NCBI GenBank assembly: GCA_024758765.1
Contig: CP101406.1
Location: 310,001-374,000 of the forward strand
Origin: Mycobacterium sp. SVM_VP21
GTDB taxonomy: Bacteria; Actinomycetota; Actinomycetes; Mycobacteriales; Mycobacteriaceae
Direction: 5' to 3'
DNA: 64,000 nucleotides
Shown here: in pieces, positions 27,749-36,435 of the stretch
Numbering within the stretch: position 1 is the stretch's first letter
How the letters are laid out: the number at the start of each line of letters is the position of its first letter
Translations under genes and position numbers: made by a program
Notes under the pieces: generated by a model
The model's database searches: none
Seen by the model: the letters and a program-made list of their open reading frames with translations, nothing else
What the model was told of the DNA's origin: nothing

Positions 27749-28327
27749 ATGACCATCGTTGAGACACCCAGTGTGGAGGTGCCACAGGTGATTCCCGCGG
27801 ATTCGCCGCACCGCTCCCGACTTCGGCGTGCCATCCGGCCCGCAGCGACACTCTGCGCGGTCGCGGTTCTCGCGGGCAGCGGATACCAGGGCTGGCTGCT
27901 CTACCAGCAGCATCGATCGACCGTCGCTGCCCGTGAGGCTTCGGCGGCCGCAACGCAATACGCGGTGCTGCTGACGACAGCGAGTCCCGGTACGGTCGAT
28001 CGGCAGATCACCGAGCTGTTGGACCGATCGACCGGCACATTCCACGACCGCTACGCCAAACAGAGCTCCCAGCTGCGCGCGATGCTGATCGCCAACCAGG
28101 TGACCACCAGTGGCACCGTCATCGACTCGGCGGTGAAATCAGCCGACACCACCAACGCCACGGTGCTGCTGTTCGTCGAGCAGACCTTCAGCAGCGCGGC
28201 GTTGAAAAAGGACCCTGGAGGCCAGATCGCCCAAGCGCCGCCCGACGTCACCGCCATGGCGCTCACCCTGCACCGAGATGGCGGGCGGTGGCTGGTCAGC
28301 GATGTCGTGGCAGGGCAGCAACAATGA
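27749..28327 (+). CDS. Mce-associated membrane protein 2
   Basis: A 192-residue paralogue of the preceding protein. The N-terminal membrane helix is ATLCAVAVLAGSGYQGWLLYQQ. The extracytoplasmic domain has STGTFHDRYAKQSSQLRAMLIANQV, then TNATVLLFVEQTF and a final GGRWLVSDVVAG strand. The two Mas proteins occur as a pair at the same place in mce3-type operons (Rv1972-Rv1973). The stop overlaps the next start by four bases, so it belongs to the same transcript. Confidence 0.85.
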   Translation: MTIVETPSVEVPQVIPADSPHRSRLRRAIRPAATLCAVAVLAGSGYQGWLLYQQHRSTVAAREASAAATQYAVLLTTASPGTVDRQITELLDRSTGTFHDRYAKQSSQLRAMLIANQVTTSGTVIDSAVKSADTTNATVLLFVEQTFSSAALKKDPGGQIAQAPPDVTAMALTLHRDGGRWLVSDVVAGQQQ

Positions 28328-29127
28328 CGAGTAGCAGCAAAACATGGTGCGGTCTGGCGGCTGCGCTGGTCACCGCAAACACGGTGCTGGCCCCGGCGGC
28401 CGTCGCCTCCGCGCCGGGCTTCTGCGACGAGCTACAGGCGAAGTGGGACGGTCAGCGCTGCACAACCCTGGTGTTCTCGCCACGAAAAGCCGAGCGGTAC
28501 ATCGCCTTTGACCTTCCCGAGGCAATGCTGGACAACGCCTCTGCTGGACCGGCGGTGCGCGACTTCTACCGCCGCCTGATGAGCGGCTGGCGCAGCTCGG
28601 GTGCCGAGGCGCTGCGCGACAGCAGCGCCATCGCCTACTACGAGGCCTTTCCCGGACCCGGGTCGGTGCAGTCGCTGGTGGTACACGAATGCCTGGAACC
28701 GTTTGGGATGCAGGCCAACAACGCCTACCGCACCTTCGTATTCGACATGGCCACCGGGCGCCGCCTGGCCCTTGGCGACCTGTTCAAACCGGGTGTCGAC
28801 CCGATGGCCGTCATCGCGGGCGCGGCAGCCCCGGTGCTTCCGGCCGCACTGGACGCCGCGGCGCCCCCGCACGCGCCGAACACCTATCCCTTCACCGTCG
28901 AGGAGTTTGCGCCCAGTGCACGGGGCAGCGGATACACCGGCGACTACCGGGCGTTCGCACTCACCCCCGACCAACTCGTGCTGTACCTTCCCGACGTCCC
29001 GCTGCTGCGGGAGAATCCGCAGCCCGCCGACCGATTCGTGTGGTCCATGGATGGCGGGGCGGTGGTGGCCAGGGTGCCCCTGACGTCGCTGTCGCCCGCA
29101 CTGCGACCGGAATACGGTGGAACGTGA
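28324..29127 (+). CDS. secreted protein with a DUF3298/RsiV-like domain
   Basis: A 267-residue exported protein. The N-terminus is a signal peptide (TWCGLAAALVTANTVLAPAAVASA, cleavage near 30). The mature part resembles DUF3298/RsiV or MPT64-like secreted proteins, with a beta-rich core containing FVFDMATGRRLALGDLFKPG and FALTPDQLVLYLPD. Its position after two Mas genes resembles Rv1975 in the mce3 operon, which is also secreted. It may bind the imported lipid outside the membrane; this is inference. The start overlaps the preceding stop by four bases. Confidence 0.72.
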   Translation: MTSSSKTWCGLAAALVTANTVLAPAAVASAPGFCDELQAKWDGQRCTTLVFSPRKAERYIAFDLPEAMLDNASAGPAVRDFYRRLMSGWRSSGAEALRDSSAIAYYEAFPGPGSVQSLVVHECLEPFGMQANNAYRTFVFDMATGRRLALGDLFKPGVDPMAVIAGAAAPVLPAALDAAAPPHAPNTYPFTVEEFAPSARGSGYTGDYRAFALTPDQLVLYLPDVPLLRENPQPADRFVWSMDGGAVVARVPLTSLSPALRPEYGGT

Positions 29128-29155
29128 GATCAGCCCCAATAGGAGGACCCCCTAA

Positions 29156-29335
29156 ATGATGCTTCTGGTGCGGATCATCGACCTTGTCGTCAGCGTGCTG
29201 CGCTACCTGGCCACCCCCGAAGCCCGGCTACTGCGCGCCGGTGTGCTGGTCGTGCTGTTCTTCGGCGCGCTGGTCGGGGCGGCCGGGCTGATCTGGGGCC
29301 TTGCCCAGCTCCCCCACTATCTGGCCGGGCCATAG
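29156..29335 (+). CDS. 59-residue membrane protein in the mce operon
   Basis: A short gene starting at ATG 29156 after a perfect AGGAGG at 29141-29146. It ends at TAG 29333-29335. The product starts MMLLVRIIDLVVSVLRYLAT, and its main helix is AGVLVVLFFGALVGAAGLIWGLA. The very strong ribosome site and the position in an otherwise tightly packed operon argue that it is real. I do not recognise a family. It could be a small subunit of the importer or of the following oxygenases. Confidence 0.75.
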   Translation: MMLLVRIIDLVVSVLRYLATPEARLLRAGVLVVLFFGALVGAAGLIWGLAQLPHYLAGP

Positions 29336-29370
29336 CCGTCACATGTCGCCGCATCGAGAGGATCACTGAA

Positions 29371-30285
29371 ATGTCGACCTGCCATGAAGAACACGGCCAG
29401 AGCCAGGCCGGGCGCCCGGTGCTCACCACCGCCGAGACCCGGGTTCACGTCGACTGCTACATCCCGCGCTGGGACGAGGAACCGGCCGATCTAACTGAGG
29501 CACTGGACTTTTGGTCAGCGGCCGCAGCGGCAGCCAATGTCATCATGCAGCTGAGCCTGCCCGGCGTCGGGTATGGAGTCGTGGAAAGCCGGGTCGAATC
29601 CGGTTCACTGATGCACCATCCGTGGAAGCGGCTGCGCACCACCGCCCAATACATGGCCGTGGCGGTGCTGGGCAGCGAAGAGGAACGCGCCGCCTATCGC
29701 GACGCGGTCAACGTTGCGCATCGGCAGGTGCGCTCCACGGCGGACAGCCCGGTCAAATACAACGCCTTCGACCGCGATCTGCAACTGTGGGTCGCCGCAT
29801 GCCTGTTCGTCTTCTACGAGGACACTTACCAGCTGCTGCGCGGCAAGATGACCGAGGAACAAGCGGAGACGTTCTACCACCACGCCTGGCCGCTCGGCAC
29901 CACCTTGCAGGTCACCGATGACCAATGGCCGCCCACCCGCGCCGACTTCGATACCTACTGGAACACCACCTGCCAAACTCTGGAGATGGACGACGCTGTC
30001 CGCGACTACCTCATGCGGTTGGTCGACCTGAAGATGGTCAACCCGATCTTTCGGGTGCTCCTCGGGCCGCTGCTGCGGTTCTTGACGATCGGATTTCTGC
30101 CACCGGTCTTTCGTGAGCTGCTCGGTGTGCAATGGTCGCCCACCGAACAACGCCAGTTCGAGAACCTCTTCCTGTTCGTGTCGTTTGTGAACCGCTTCAT
30201 TCCCCGGTTCATCCGGACCGCCAACTATCACGTGCTGATGGCCGATGTTCGCCGCCGCATCCGCCGGCACAAGTCGCTGATCTGA
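29371..30285 (+). CDS. MpaB/DUF2236 family putative heme oxygenase 1
   Basis: A 304-residue DUF2236 protein, the family of latex-clearing protein and MpaB. The core helices contain HPWKRLRTT (R89, T90) and NVAHRQV (H117). In the latex oxygenase the arginine, threonine and histidine at such places hold the heme b, with histidine as proximal ligand. AFDRDLQLWVAACLF follows. It is a helical protein without a signal peptide. GAGAGG precedes the ATG at 29371. In the family, heme-dependent cleavage or hydroxylation of hydrophobic polyprenoids or lipids is known. Here the mce context suggests an imported lipid as substrate. Confidence 0.78.
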   Translation: MSTCHEEHGQSQAGRPVLTTAETRVHVDCYIPRWDEEPADLTEALDFWSAAAAAANVIMQLSLPGVGYGVVESRVESGSLMHHPWKRLRTTAQYMAVAVLGSEEERAAYRDAVNVAHRQVRSTADSPVKYNAFDRDLQLWVAACLFVFYEDTYQLLRGKMTEEQAETFYHHAWPLGTTLQVTDDQWPPTRADFDTYWNTTCQTLEMDDAVRDYLMRLVDLKMVNPIFRVLLGPLLRFLTIGFLPPVFRELLGVQWSPTEQRQFENLFLFVSFVNRFIPRFIRTANYHVLMADVRRRIRRHKSLI

Positions 30286-30287
30286 CC

Positions 30288-31088
30288 ATGGCGACCCACC
30301 ACGATGACGGCTTAGGTCCCGACAGCCTGCTGTGGCACTTCCTGGCCGACCGCCGCTACCTGTTCGTGTTGCCCCGAGCGGTGTGTCTGCTACTGCTGCA
30401 TCCCGGTATCGCCGCCGGCATCAGCCAGCATGCCCTGATGCGCAAGCGCATCTGGTTGCACAAGAAGCGCACCTTCACCCAAGCCGTCAACTACGCCTAC
30501 GCCGACCTCGACATGCGGCCCCAGATGCGCTTCGCCCATGAGCATGTCAAGGGCGTCGACGAATTCGGCGACAAGTATCACGCGCTGAACCCCGACCTGT
30601 TCCATTTTCAGCACAGCGCTTACGTAGAGTCCCTCGTCGTCATGGTCAATACCTTCATCCGGCCTCTCGACGCCGACGAACACGAACAGCTCTATGCCGA
30701 GTGCTGTGCCTGGTATCGCCGATACGGCGTATCGACCCGGCCGATGCCTGCGACCTGGCCGGAATTCGTCGAGTATTTCGAGGACCATTGCCAAACGCAC
30801 CTGAAGGCCGGTGCCCATTTCGAGCCGTTCCGCGAGCAGATCTTCGCTCCCACCGATTGGTGGATGCGCACGGTCCCCCGCCCCGCGGTCCGCGCCCTGC
30901 AGCACCCCCGCGCCCGCGAGCTCACCGGGATCACCGTCAACGCCACGGACCGCTGGTCGCTGCGACAATTCGTCCGGTTGACTCAGCTCTCCTCGCTGAC
31001 CCCCAGGCACCATTGGAACGCCAGGGCACGCGCCGCGTTGCGCACGGCACACCAGCCAACCCCCTCGCTGGGCGCAACTCGTGGCTGA
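30288..31088 (+). CDS. MpaB/DUF2236 family putative heme oxygenase 2
   Basis: A 266-residue second DUF2236 protein that starts two bases after the first. It contains LWHFLADRRYLFVLPRAVCLLLLHPGIAAG, then KKRTFTQAVNYAYADLDMRPQ, RFAHEHVKGVDEFGDKYHALNP (H86 as likely heme ligand) and DLFHFQHSAYVESLV, a common family pattern. It is shorter than the first protein, and the two are clearly distinct rather than tandem duplicates. They may form a heterodimer or act in sequence. The ATG at 30288 follows the first gene's stop directly. Confidence 0.78.
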   Translation: MATHHDDGLGPDSLLWHFLADRRYLFVLPRAVCLLLLHPGIAAGISQHALMRKRIWLHKKRTFTQAVNYAYADLDMRPQMRFAHEHVKGVDEFGDKYHALNPDLFHFQHSAYVESLVVMVNTFIRPLDADEHEQLYAECCAWYRRYGVSTRPMPATWPEFVEYFEDHCQTHLKAGAHFEPFREQIFAPTDWWMRTVPRPAVRALQHPRARELTGITVNATDRWSLRQFVRLTQLSSLTPRHHWNARARAALRTAHQPTPSLGATRG

Positions 31089-32298
31089 CACCGCACGCAC
31101 GACCCGGCGACGCCCCAAAGATCGCAAGGACCAGATCGCCCGGGCTGCGGCCGAATCGTTCAGCACCCTGGGCTATCACGCGGTCAGCGTCGAGAACATC
31201 GCCACCGAGGTCGGTGTCTCAGCCCCCGCCCTCTACCGGCACTACGCCAGTAAGTACGACCTGTTCCGTGTCGCGGTGCTGGCGTTGAGCCAACAACTTG
31301 TCGACGTCACCGACATAGTTGCCGACCCCGCAGCCGGTCCTGCGGCAGCACTCGATCAGCTGATACACGCCCTGATCGACGTCGCACTGCGCAACCGCGA
31401 ATCCGGCGGCCTGTACCGATGGCAGGCCCGCTATCTGCGCGAACCCGACGCCACGGCGCTGTTGCATCAGCTACGGCTAGTCAACCAACGCCTCCAGCAA
31501 CCCCTGGCCGAGCTGCGACCGACCGCACCGCTCTTGCATCGACAGATGCTCTCGGCGGCGTTGCTCAGTGTGGCCGGGGGCATCACCGACCACCACCTAC
31601 GTGCGACGGTCACCGATATCACCGACCTGCTGACCGCGGCGTCCTGGGCATTGCTGCACACCGAATTACCCACGCCAGACAACTTTGCGTCCGGGGCGCG
31701 CGGGGCGCACATCTTCACCGCGAATGCCGGGATGTACGAGGCAGTGCTGCACGCCTCGATGATGCTGTTTCACCGCCACGGCTACGGCGAGACCAGCGTC
31801 GCCCAGATCGCCAAGGCGGCCGGACTGCGAATCTCGAGTATCTACCGTTATTTTCCGGGCAAGGCCGACATTCTCAGCACGGCGCTGCGCCGCTCGTCCG
31901 ATCGGCTCTCCGCAGAGCTGTCGGTAGTCAACACCAACCGGTCCGAACCGCGGGAAGCGCTCACCCAGCTGGTCGACATCTACGTCGCCACCTCGTTCGC
32001 CAACCCCGAACTGGCGTCGATCTACTACAGCGAACAGATCCACCTGTCGCCAACCGATCGGACGCTACTGCGCAATGTGCAGCGATCCACCATCGACTCC
32101 TGGGTCGGTCTGCTGCGGTCAGTGCGGCCCGAACTGACCGCAACCGCCGCCCGATTCCTGGTGCATGCCGCGATGGGCCTGGTCGTCGATCTGGGCCGAC
32201 TGGTGCACTACGACCGGCCCGACCCCTCGACGCCGCACATGGCCTACGAGCAGGCGTGCCTACGCACCCTGATGCACACCGTGCTGTTCGGCGCCTAG
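31081..32298 (+). CDS. tandem-domain TetR regulator, Mce3R-like
   Basis: A 405-residue protein built from two full TetR units. The first helix-turn-helix is at about residues 15-65 (TLGYHAVSVENIATEVGVSAPALYRHYASK) and the second at about 217-265 (YGETSVAQIAKAAGLRISSIYRYFPGK). Each is followed by a ligand-type helical domain. This size and double layout match Mce3R (Rv1963c, about 406 residues), which represses mce3 and steroid-related genes in M. tuberculosis. Here the gene is the last of the operon and overlaps the MpaB-like gene by eight bases (GTG start at 31081), so it is probably autoregulated with the importer. Confidence 0.85.
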   Translation: MADTARTTRRRPKDRKDQIARAAAESFSTLGYHAVSVENIATEVGVSAPALYRHYASKYDLFRVAVLALSQQLVDVTDIVADPAAGPAAALDQLIHALIDVALRNRESGGLYRWQARYLREPDATALLHQLRLVNQRLQQPLAELRPTAPLLHRQMLSAALLSVAGGITDHHLRATVTDITDLLTAASWALLHTELPTPDNFASGARGAHIFTANAGMYEAVLHASMMLFHRHGYGETSVAQIAKAAGLRISSIYRYFPGKADILSTALRRSSDRLSAELSVVNTNRSEPREALTQLVDIYVATSFANPELASIYYSEQIHLSPTDRTLLRNVQRSTIDSWVGLLRSVRPELTATAARFLVHAAMGLVVDLGRLVHYDRPDPSTPHMAYEQACLRTLMHTVLFGA

Positions 32299-35259
32299 CT
32301 ATTTGGCGCTGTTGAACTTGGCCATCGCGTCGTCGAGGCGTTGCAACGCCGCACCATAAGCCGCGAAGTCACCGCGGTGCTGGGTGTCTCGCAGCGCATT
32401 GAGCGCCGACTCGACCTCGCGCAGCGCTGCGGCCTTCGCCGGCGACAACGCCACCTCTGCAGCCGGGGGTGTGGGCACCGCCGCAACCGGCGGAGTGGCC
32501 GAGGGCGGCGTCCCCTGCGCAGCAGCGCCGCTCTCGGTGGGTGCGATGTCGGTGGCGGCCGCACCGGCACCGGGCCCGAACAGGCCGGTGAGTGCGTCAG
32601 ACACCGTCGGCCCGTAGCCGATCTTGTCGTTGTACATCATCGCTACCCGGATCAGCCGCGGGTACGACGACGAGGCATCGCTGGAACCCGGTGAGGCATA
32701 GACCGGTTCGACGTAGAGCAGTCCGCCCTGCGCCACCGGCAAGGTCAGCAGATTGCCCCACCGGATGCGGTTCTGATTGTCGCGCCCGATCACCCCCAGG
32801 TCCTGGCTGACCGTGGTGTCGGTGGTGATGGCGTTATTGGCCAGTTTTGGCCCGTTGACCTGACCGGGAATGGTGAGCACGGTCAGCTTGCCGTAGGTGT
32901 CCGGATCCGAGCTGGCGCTGATGTAGGCGGCCAAGTAGTCGCGCTTGAACCGGTTCATCGCGCTGGTCAGCTGGAAGGAAGCTGAATTATCACCCTTAGC
33001 AAGGTTTTTCGCGACGATGTAGTACGGCGGCTGGAAACTGCTGGCGGTCGGGTTGGGGTCCAGCGGCACGTCCCAGAAGTCCGAGGTGGAGAAGAAGGTC
33101 ACTGGGTCGTTGACGTGGTACTTGGCCAGCAGCATGCGCTGCACCTTGAACAGGTCTTCGGGGTAGCGCAGGTGCTCGGCGAGCTCGGGTGAGATCTCCG
33201 CCTTCGGTTTGACGGTTCCGGGGAACACCTTCATCCACGCCTTCAGCACCGGGTCCTGCTCGTCCTGGGCGTACAGGCTGACCGTTCCGTCGTAGGCGTC
33301 GACGGTGGCCTTCACGGAGTTGCGGATATAGGACACCCGTCGGTCCGGCAGCAGCCGGTTGAACTCGACCTCTTTGGAGTCCGCGGTCGCCGACGACAGC
33401 GACGTCAGCTCCGAGTAGGGGTAGTTGTCCAGCGTGGTGTAGCCGTCGATGATCCACACCAGTCGCTTGTTGACGATCGCTGGATACACCGTGGAATCGG
33501 TGGTCAGCCAGGGCGCCACCGCCTGCACCCGGCGTGCCGGGTCACGGTTGAACAGGATCTTGCTGTCCGCGCCGATCACGTTGGAGAACAAGAAGTTGCG
33601 TTCGGCGAACTTCGCGGCGAACACGCTGCGGGCTAACCAGTTTCCGACATCGACACCGCCGGTGCCCGCGTAGGTGTAATTCTTGGTCTCGGTGTTGGTC
33701 TCGTAGTCGTATTCACGGTCGGCGCCGTTACGGCCGACGATCGCGTAGTCGGCGGCGGTGTCGGCGATCACCGGCCCGTAGTAGACGCGCGGCTGGTCGA
33801 GGCGGGCCGGCCCATCGGAGACGACACCGCCGTTGGCGCCGACGACGTTGGCCAAGAACTCCGGGTATCCACCGTTCTGGTTGGGGTCGTTGGCGATACC
33901 GCGCACGGTGTTGGCCGGCGAGGCGATGAACCCGTTGCCGTGGGTGAACACGGTGTGCCGGTTGATCCAGTCGCGCTGGTTGTCGATCAGTCGATCCGGA
34001 TTCAGCTCGCGGGCGGCAACCACGTAGTCACGCAGCTGCCCCTCGTCGTCGCGATAGCGGTCGATGGTGAGCTGGTCGGGGAAGAAATAGAAGTTCTTGC
34101 CCTGCTGAAACTGGGTGAATGCCGGGCTGACGATGGTCGGGTCCAGCAGCCGGATGTTGGAGGTGGTGGCCGCATCGGCGCCCACCTGCGCGGCCGTGGC
34201 TCGTGCGTCACCGCGGTAGTCGCGGTAGGTGACCACGTCCTCGGTTAGGCCGTAGGCCTGGCGGGTCGCCGTGATCGAGCGGGAGATGTACTCACTCTCC
34301 TTCTGCGCCGCGTTCGGCTTGACGCTGAACTGTTCGACGATCAGTGGCCAGCCTGCGCCGACCACGACCGACGACAGCAGCAACAGCACCAGACCGATCG
34401 CCGGAATCTGCAAGTCGCGCAGCACGATCGCCGAGAACACCGCGACCGCACAGATCAGTGCGATCGCCAGCAGGATCATCTTGGCCGGCAGCACCGCGTT
34501 GATGTCGGTGTAACCGGCTCCGGTGAACGGCTTGCCGGTGCGGGTGTGGCTGAGCAGCTCGTAGCGATCCAGCCAGTAGGCGCCGGCCTTGAGCAGGACC
34601 AGGGTTCCGATCAGGCTGACCACCTGGATGCGGGCCGGGCGACTCAGGGCGCCCGCCCGGCCGGACAGTCGGATACCGCCGAAGATGTAGTGCGTGGTCA
34701 GGTTCGCGATGGTGGCCAGACACAGCGCTGCGAGCAGCAGCCCCACCACCAGCCGGTAGAACGGCAAGTCGAAAGCGTAGAAGCCCAGGTCTTTGCCGAA
34801 CTGCGGATCGGCGATCCCGAAGTCACCGCCCCGCAGGAACAGCTGAATACGCACCCAGTAGCTCTGCGCGACGATGCCGGCCAGCACACCGATGCCGGCC
34901 GGAATTCCGAATCCGAACAGCCGCAGCCGCGACAGCACCGTAGTCCGATACCGCGCCACCGGGTCGTTGACGCCGTTGCTGGGGACGAAGACCGGCCGGA
35001 CCCGGAAGGCGGTCGCCATCGCGGCGAACACGATGCCGCCGACCAGCAGTGTCACCACGACGAACGTGATCAGGCGGGTCAGCAACGTCGTGACGAACAC
35101 CGAGCGGTAGCCCAGCTCGCCGAACCACAACCAGTCGACATAGCCGTCGATCAGCCGCGGCCCCAACAGCAGCAGCGCGATCACGACGAAGGCGCTGCCA
35201 ACCATGATCCGGCTGCGCGCGGTCAATTTCGGCATCCTCGCAGTGGGCCGCATCCCCAC
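32299..35259 (-). CDS. UPF0182 family membrane protein (Rv3193c homologue)
   Basis: A 986-residue protein. About seven N-terminal membrane helices run from [36 protein letters not shown] large extracytoplasmic domain begins near residue 330 ([25 protein letters not shown]), and the C-terminal tail is rich in proline and alanine. The family is widespread in actinobacteria and has no established activity. The first codon is GTG at 35259; ATGs at 35253 and 35235 are alternatives. It is followed upstream on the same strand by the PDZ protease gene, in the same order as Rv3193c-Rv3194c. Confidence 0.92.
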   Translation of the reverse strand: MGMRPTARMPKLTARSRIMVGSAFVVIALLLLGPRLIDGYVDWLWFGELGYRSVFVTTLLTRLITFVVVTLLVGGIVFAAMATAFRVRPVFVPSNGVNDPVARYRTTVLSRLRLFGFGIPAGIGVLAGIVAQSYWVRIQLFLRGGDFGIADPQFGKDLGFYAFDLPFYRLVVGLLLAALCLATIANLTTHYIFGGIRLSGRAGALSRPARIQVVSLIGTLVLLKAGAYWLDRYELLSHTRTGKPFTGAGYTDINAVLPAKMILLAIALICAVAVFSAIVLRDLQIPAIGLVLLLLSSVVVGAGWPLIVEQFSVKPNAAQKESEYISRSITATRQAYGLTEDVVTYRDYRGDARATAAQVGADAATTSNIRLLDPTIVSPAFTQFQQGKNFYFFPDQLTIDRYRDDEGQLRDYVVAARELNPDRLIDNQRDWINRHTVFTHGNGFIASPANTVRGIANDPNQNGGYPEFLANVVGANGGVVSDGPARLDQPRVYYGPVIADTAADYAIVGRNGADREYDYETNTETKNYTYAGTGGVDVGNWLARSVFAAKFAERNFLFSNVIGADSKILFNRDPARRVQAVAPWLTTDSTVYPAIVNKRLVWIIDGYTTLDNYPYSELTSLSSATADSKEVEFNRLLPDRRVSYIRNSVKATVDAYDGTVSLYAQDEQDPVLKAWMKVFPGTVKPKAEISPELAEHLRYPEDLFKVQRMLLAKYHVNDPVTFFSTSDFWDVPLDPNPTASSFQPPYYIVAKNLAKGDNSASFQLTSAMNRFKRDYLAAYISASSDPDTYGKLTVLTIPGQVNGPKLANNAITTDTTVSQDLGVIGRDNQNRIRWGNLLTLPVAQGGLLYVEPVYASPGSSDASSSYPRLIRVAMMYNDKIGYGPTVSDALTGLFGPGAGAAATDIAPTESGAAAQGTPPSATPPVAAVPTPPAAEVALSPAKAAALREVESALNALRDTQHRGDFAAYGAALQRLDDAMAKFNSAK

Positions 35260-35315
35260 GTGCCACGCTCCCTAGCTCAGTTGTTCCTGACGGCCCCACT
35301 GTAGCCAACGAACAC

Positions 35316-36335
35316 TCAGCAAGAGGGTGGCTGACCTCCGTCGGTGATAGTTCGCAGCGCGCCCACCGCCTGGGCGAGGCTGTCGACTTTGACCAGTTGC
35401 AGACCCTTGTCGTCGTTTCTGGCCTCGTAGCAGTTGTCGGCCGGGACCAGAAACACCGTCGCGCCGGCCTCGTGGGCCGCCATCATCTTGTGCGCGATCC
35501 CGCCGATCGCGTCGACCTGGCCGTTGGCCTTGATGACCCCGGTGCCGGCAACGAAGTTCGACCCGGCCAGGGTGCCGTTGGTCAGCTTGTCGACGACGGC
35601 CAGCGAGAACATCAGCCCCGCCGACGGGCCGCCGATGTTGGCCAGATTGAAGTCGATGGTGAACGGCGCCCAAGGCGCATCGAGGACGGACACGCCTAGG
35701 AATCCGTTTGCGCGGTCCTTGTTCTCTCCGAGCGTAATCCGGGCCGTGCCGGGTGCGGCGTTCTTGCGCCGGTAGCCGATGACAACCGTCTCGCCCGGCT
35801 TGGTGTCGGCCAGCCGCGCGGTGAACTGCTGCACGGTGTAGACCGGTTCGCCGTTGACTGCGTCCACGGCGTCGCCGCGCTGCAGCGCGCCGGCTGACGG
35901 CCCCGGGTCTTGGACGTCGGCGAGAGTGACCGCTGACGGGTAGCGCAGGTAGCCGAGCGCGGCATACTCGGCACTCTGCTCGGACGCACGGAAGTCGGCG
36001 TCGTTACTCTCGTCGACTTCCTGACGGGACTTGCCGGGCGGATAGACCAGGTCACGGGGCATGAGCTGCTCACGTCCGGACAGCCACAGAGCCAACGCCT
36101 CCCCCAGTGTCAGACCGTCACGCTGGGAGACCGTGGTCATGTTGAGGTGGCCGGTCGTCGGGTGTGTGGTGGTCCCCTCGATGTCGACCACCTGCTTGCC
36201 GTCGATCATGCCGAGGGTGTCGAACGTCGGTCCCGGTCCCAACGACACGAAGGGCACCGTCACCGCCGTCAGCAGCACGCCGAACGCGACCACCGGCAGC
36301 ACAGCCGCCAACAGCGTCAGAATCCGCCTGTTCAC
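35316..36335 (-). CDS. membrane-anchored PDZ/Lon-like S16 protease (Rv3194c homologue)
   Basis: A 339-residue protein. An N-terminal membrane anchor (RILTLLAAVLPVVAFGVLLTAVTVPF) is followed by a PDZ domain (LGYLRYPSAVTLADVQDPGPSAGALQRGDAVDAV). The C-terminal Lon-type proteolytic domain has GGPSAGLMFSLAVVD with the nucleophilic serine, and a lysine in GIAHKMMAAHEAG. The start is a GTG at 36335 that matches the start of the M. tuberculosis protein; a longer frame to 36536 runs antisense into the neighbour. The enzyme is expected to degrade or process proteins at the outer side of the membrane. Confidence 0.9.
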   Translation of the reverse strand: MNRRILTLLAAVLPVVAFGVLLTAVTVPFVSLGPGPTFDTLGMIDGKQVVDIEGTTTHPTTGHLNMTTVSQRDGLTLGEALALWLSGREQLMPRDLVYPPGKSRQEVDESNDADFRASEQSAEYAALGYLRYPSAVTLADVQDPGPSAGALQRGDAVDAVNGEPVYTVQQFTARLADTKPGETVVIGYRRKNAAPGTARITLGENKDRANGFLGVSVLDAPWAPFTIDFNLANIGGPSAGLMFSLAVVDKLTNGTLAGSNFVAGTGVIKANGQVDAIGGIAHKMMAAHEAGATVFLVPADNCYEARNDDKGLQLVKVDSLAQAVGALRTITDGGQPPSC

Positions 36336-36435
36336 CCCGGGTATGGTAAACGGCCACTGCCCGGGCGGTAACAGCCCGACCACTGGTGGCCGCGTGTCGT
36401 ATCGCCGGACGTTGCCGATGGGTACGGTTGTGTCT

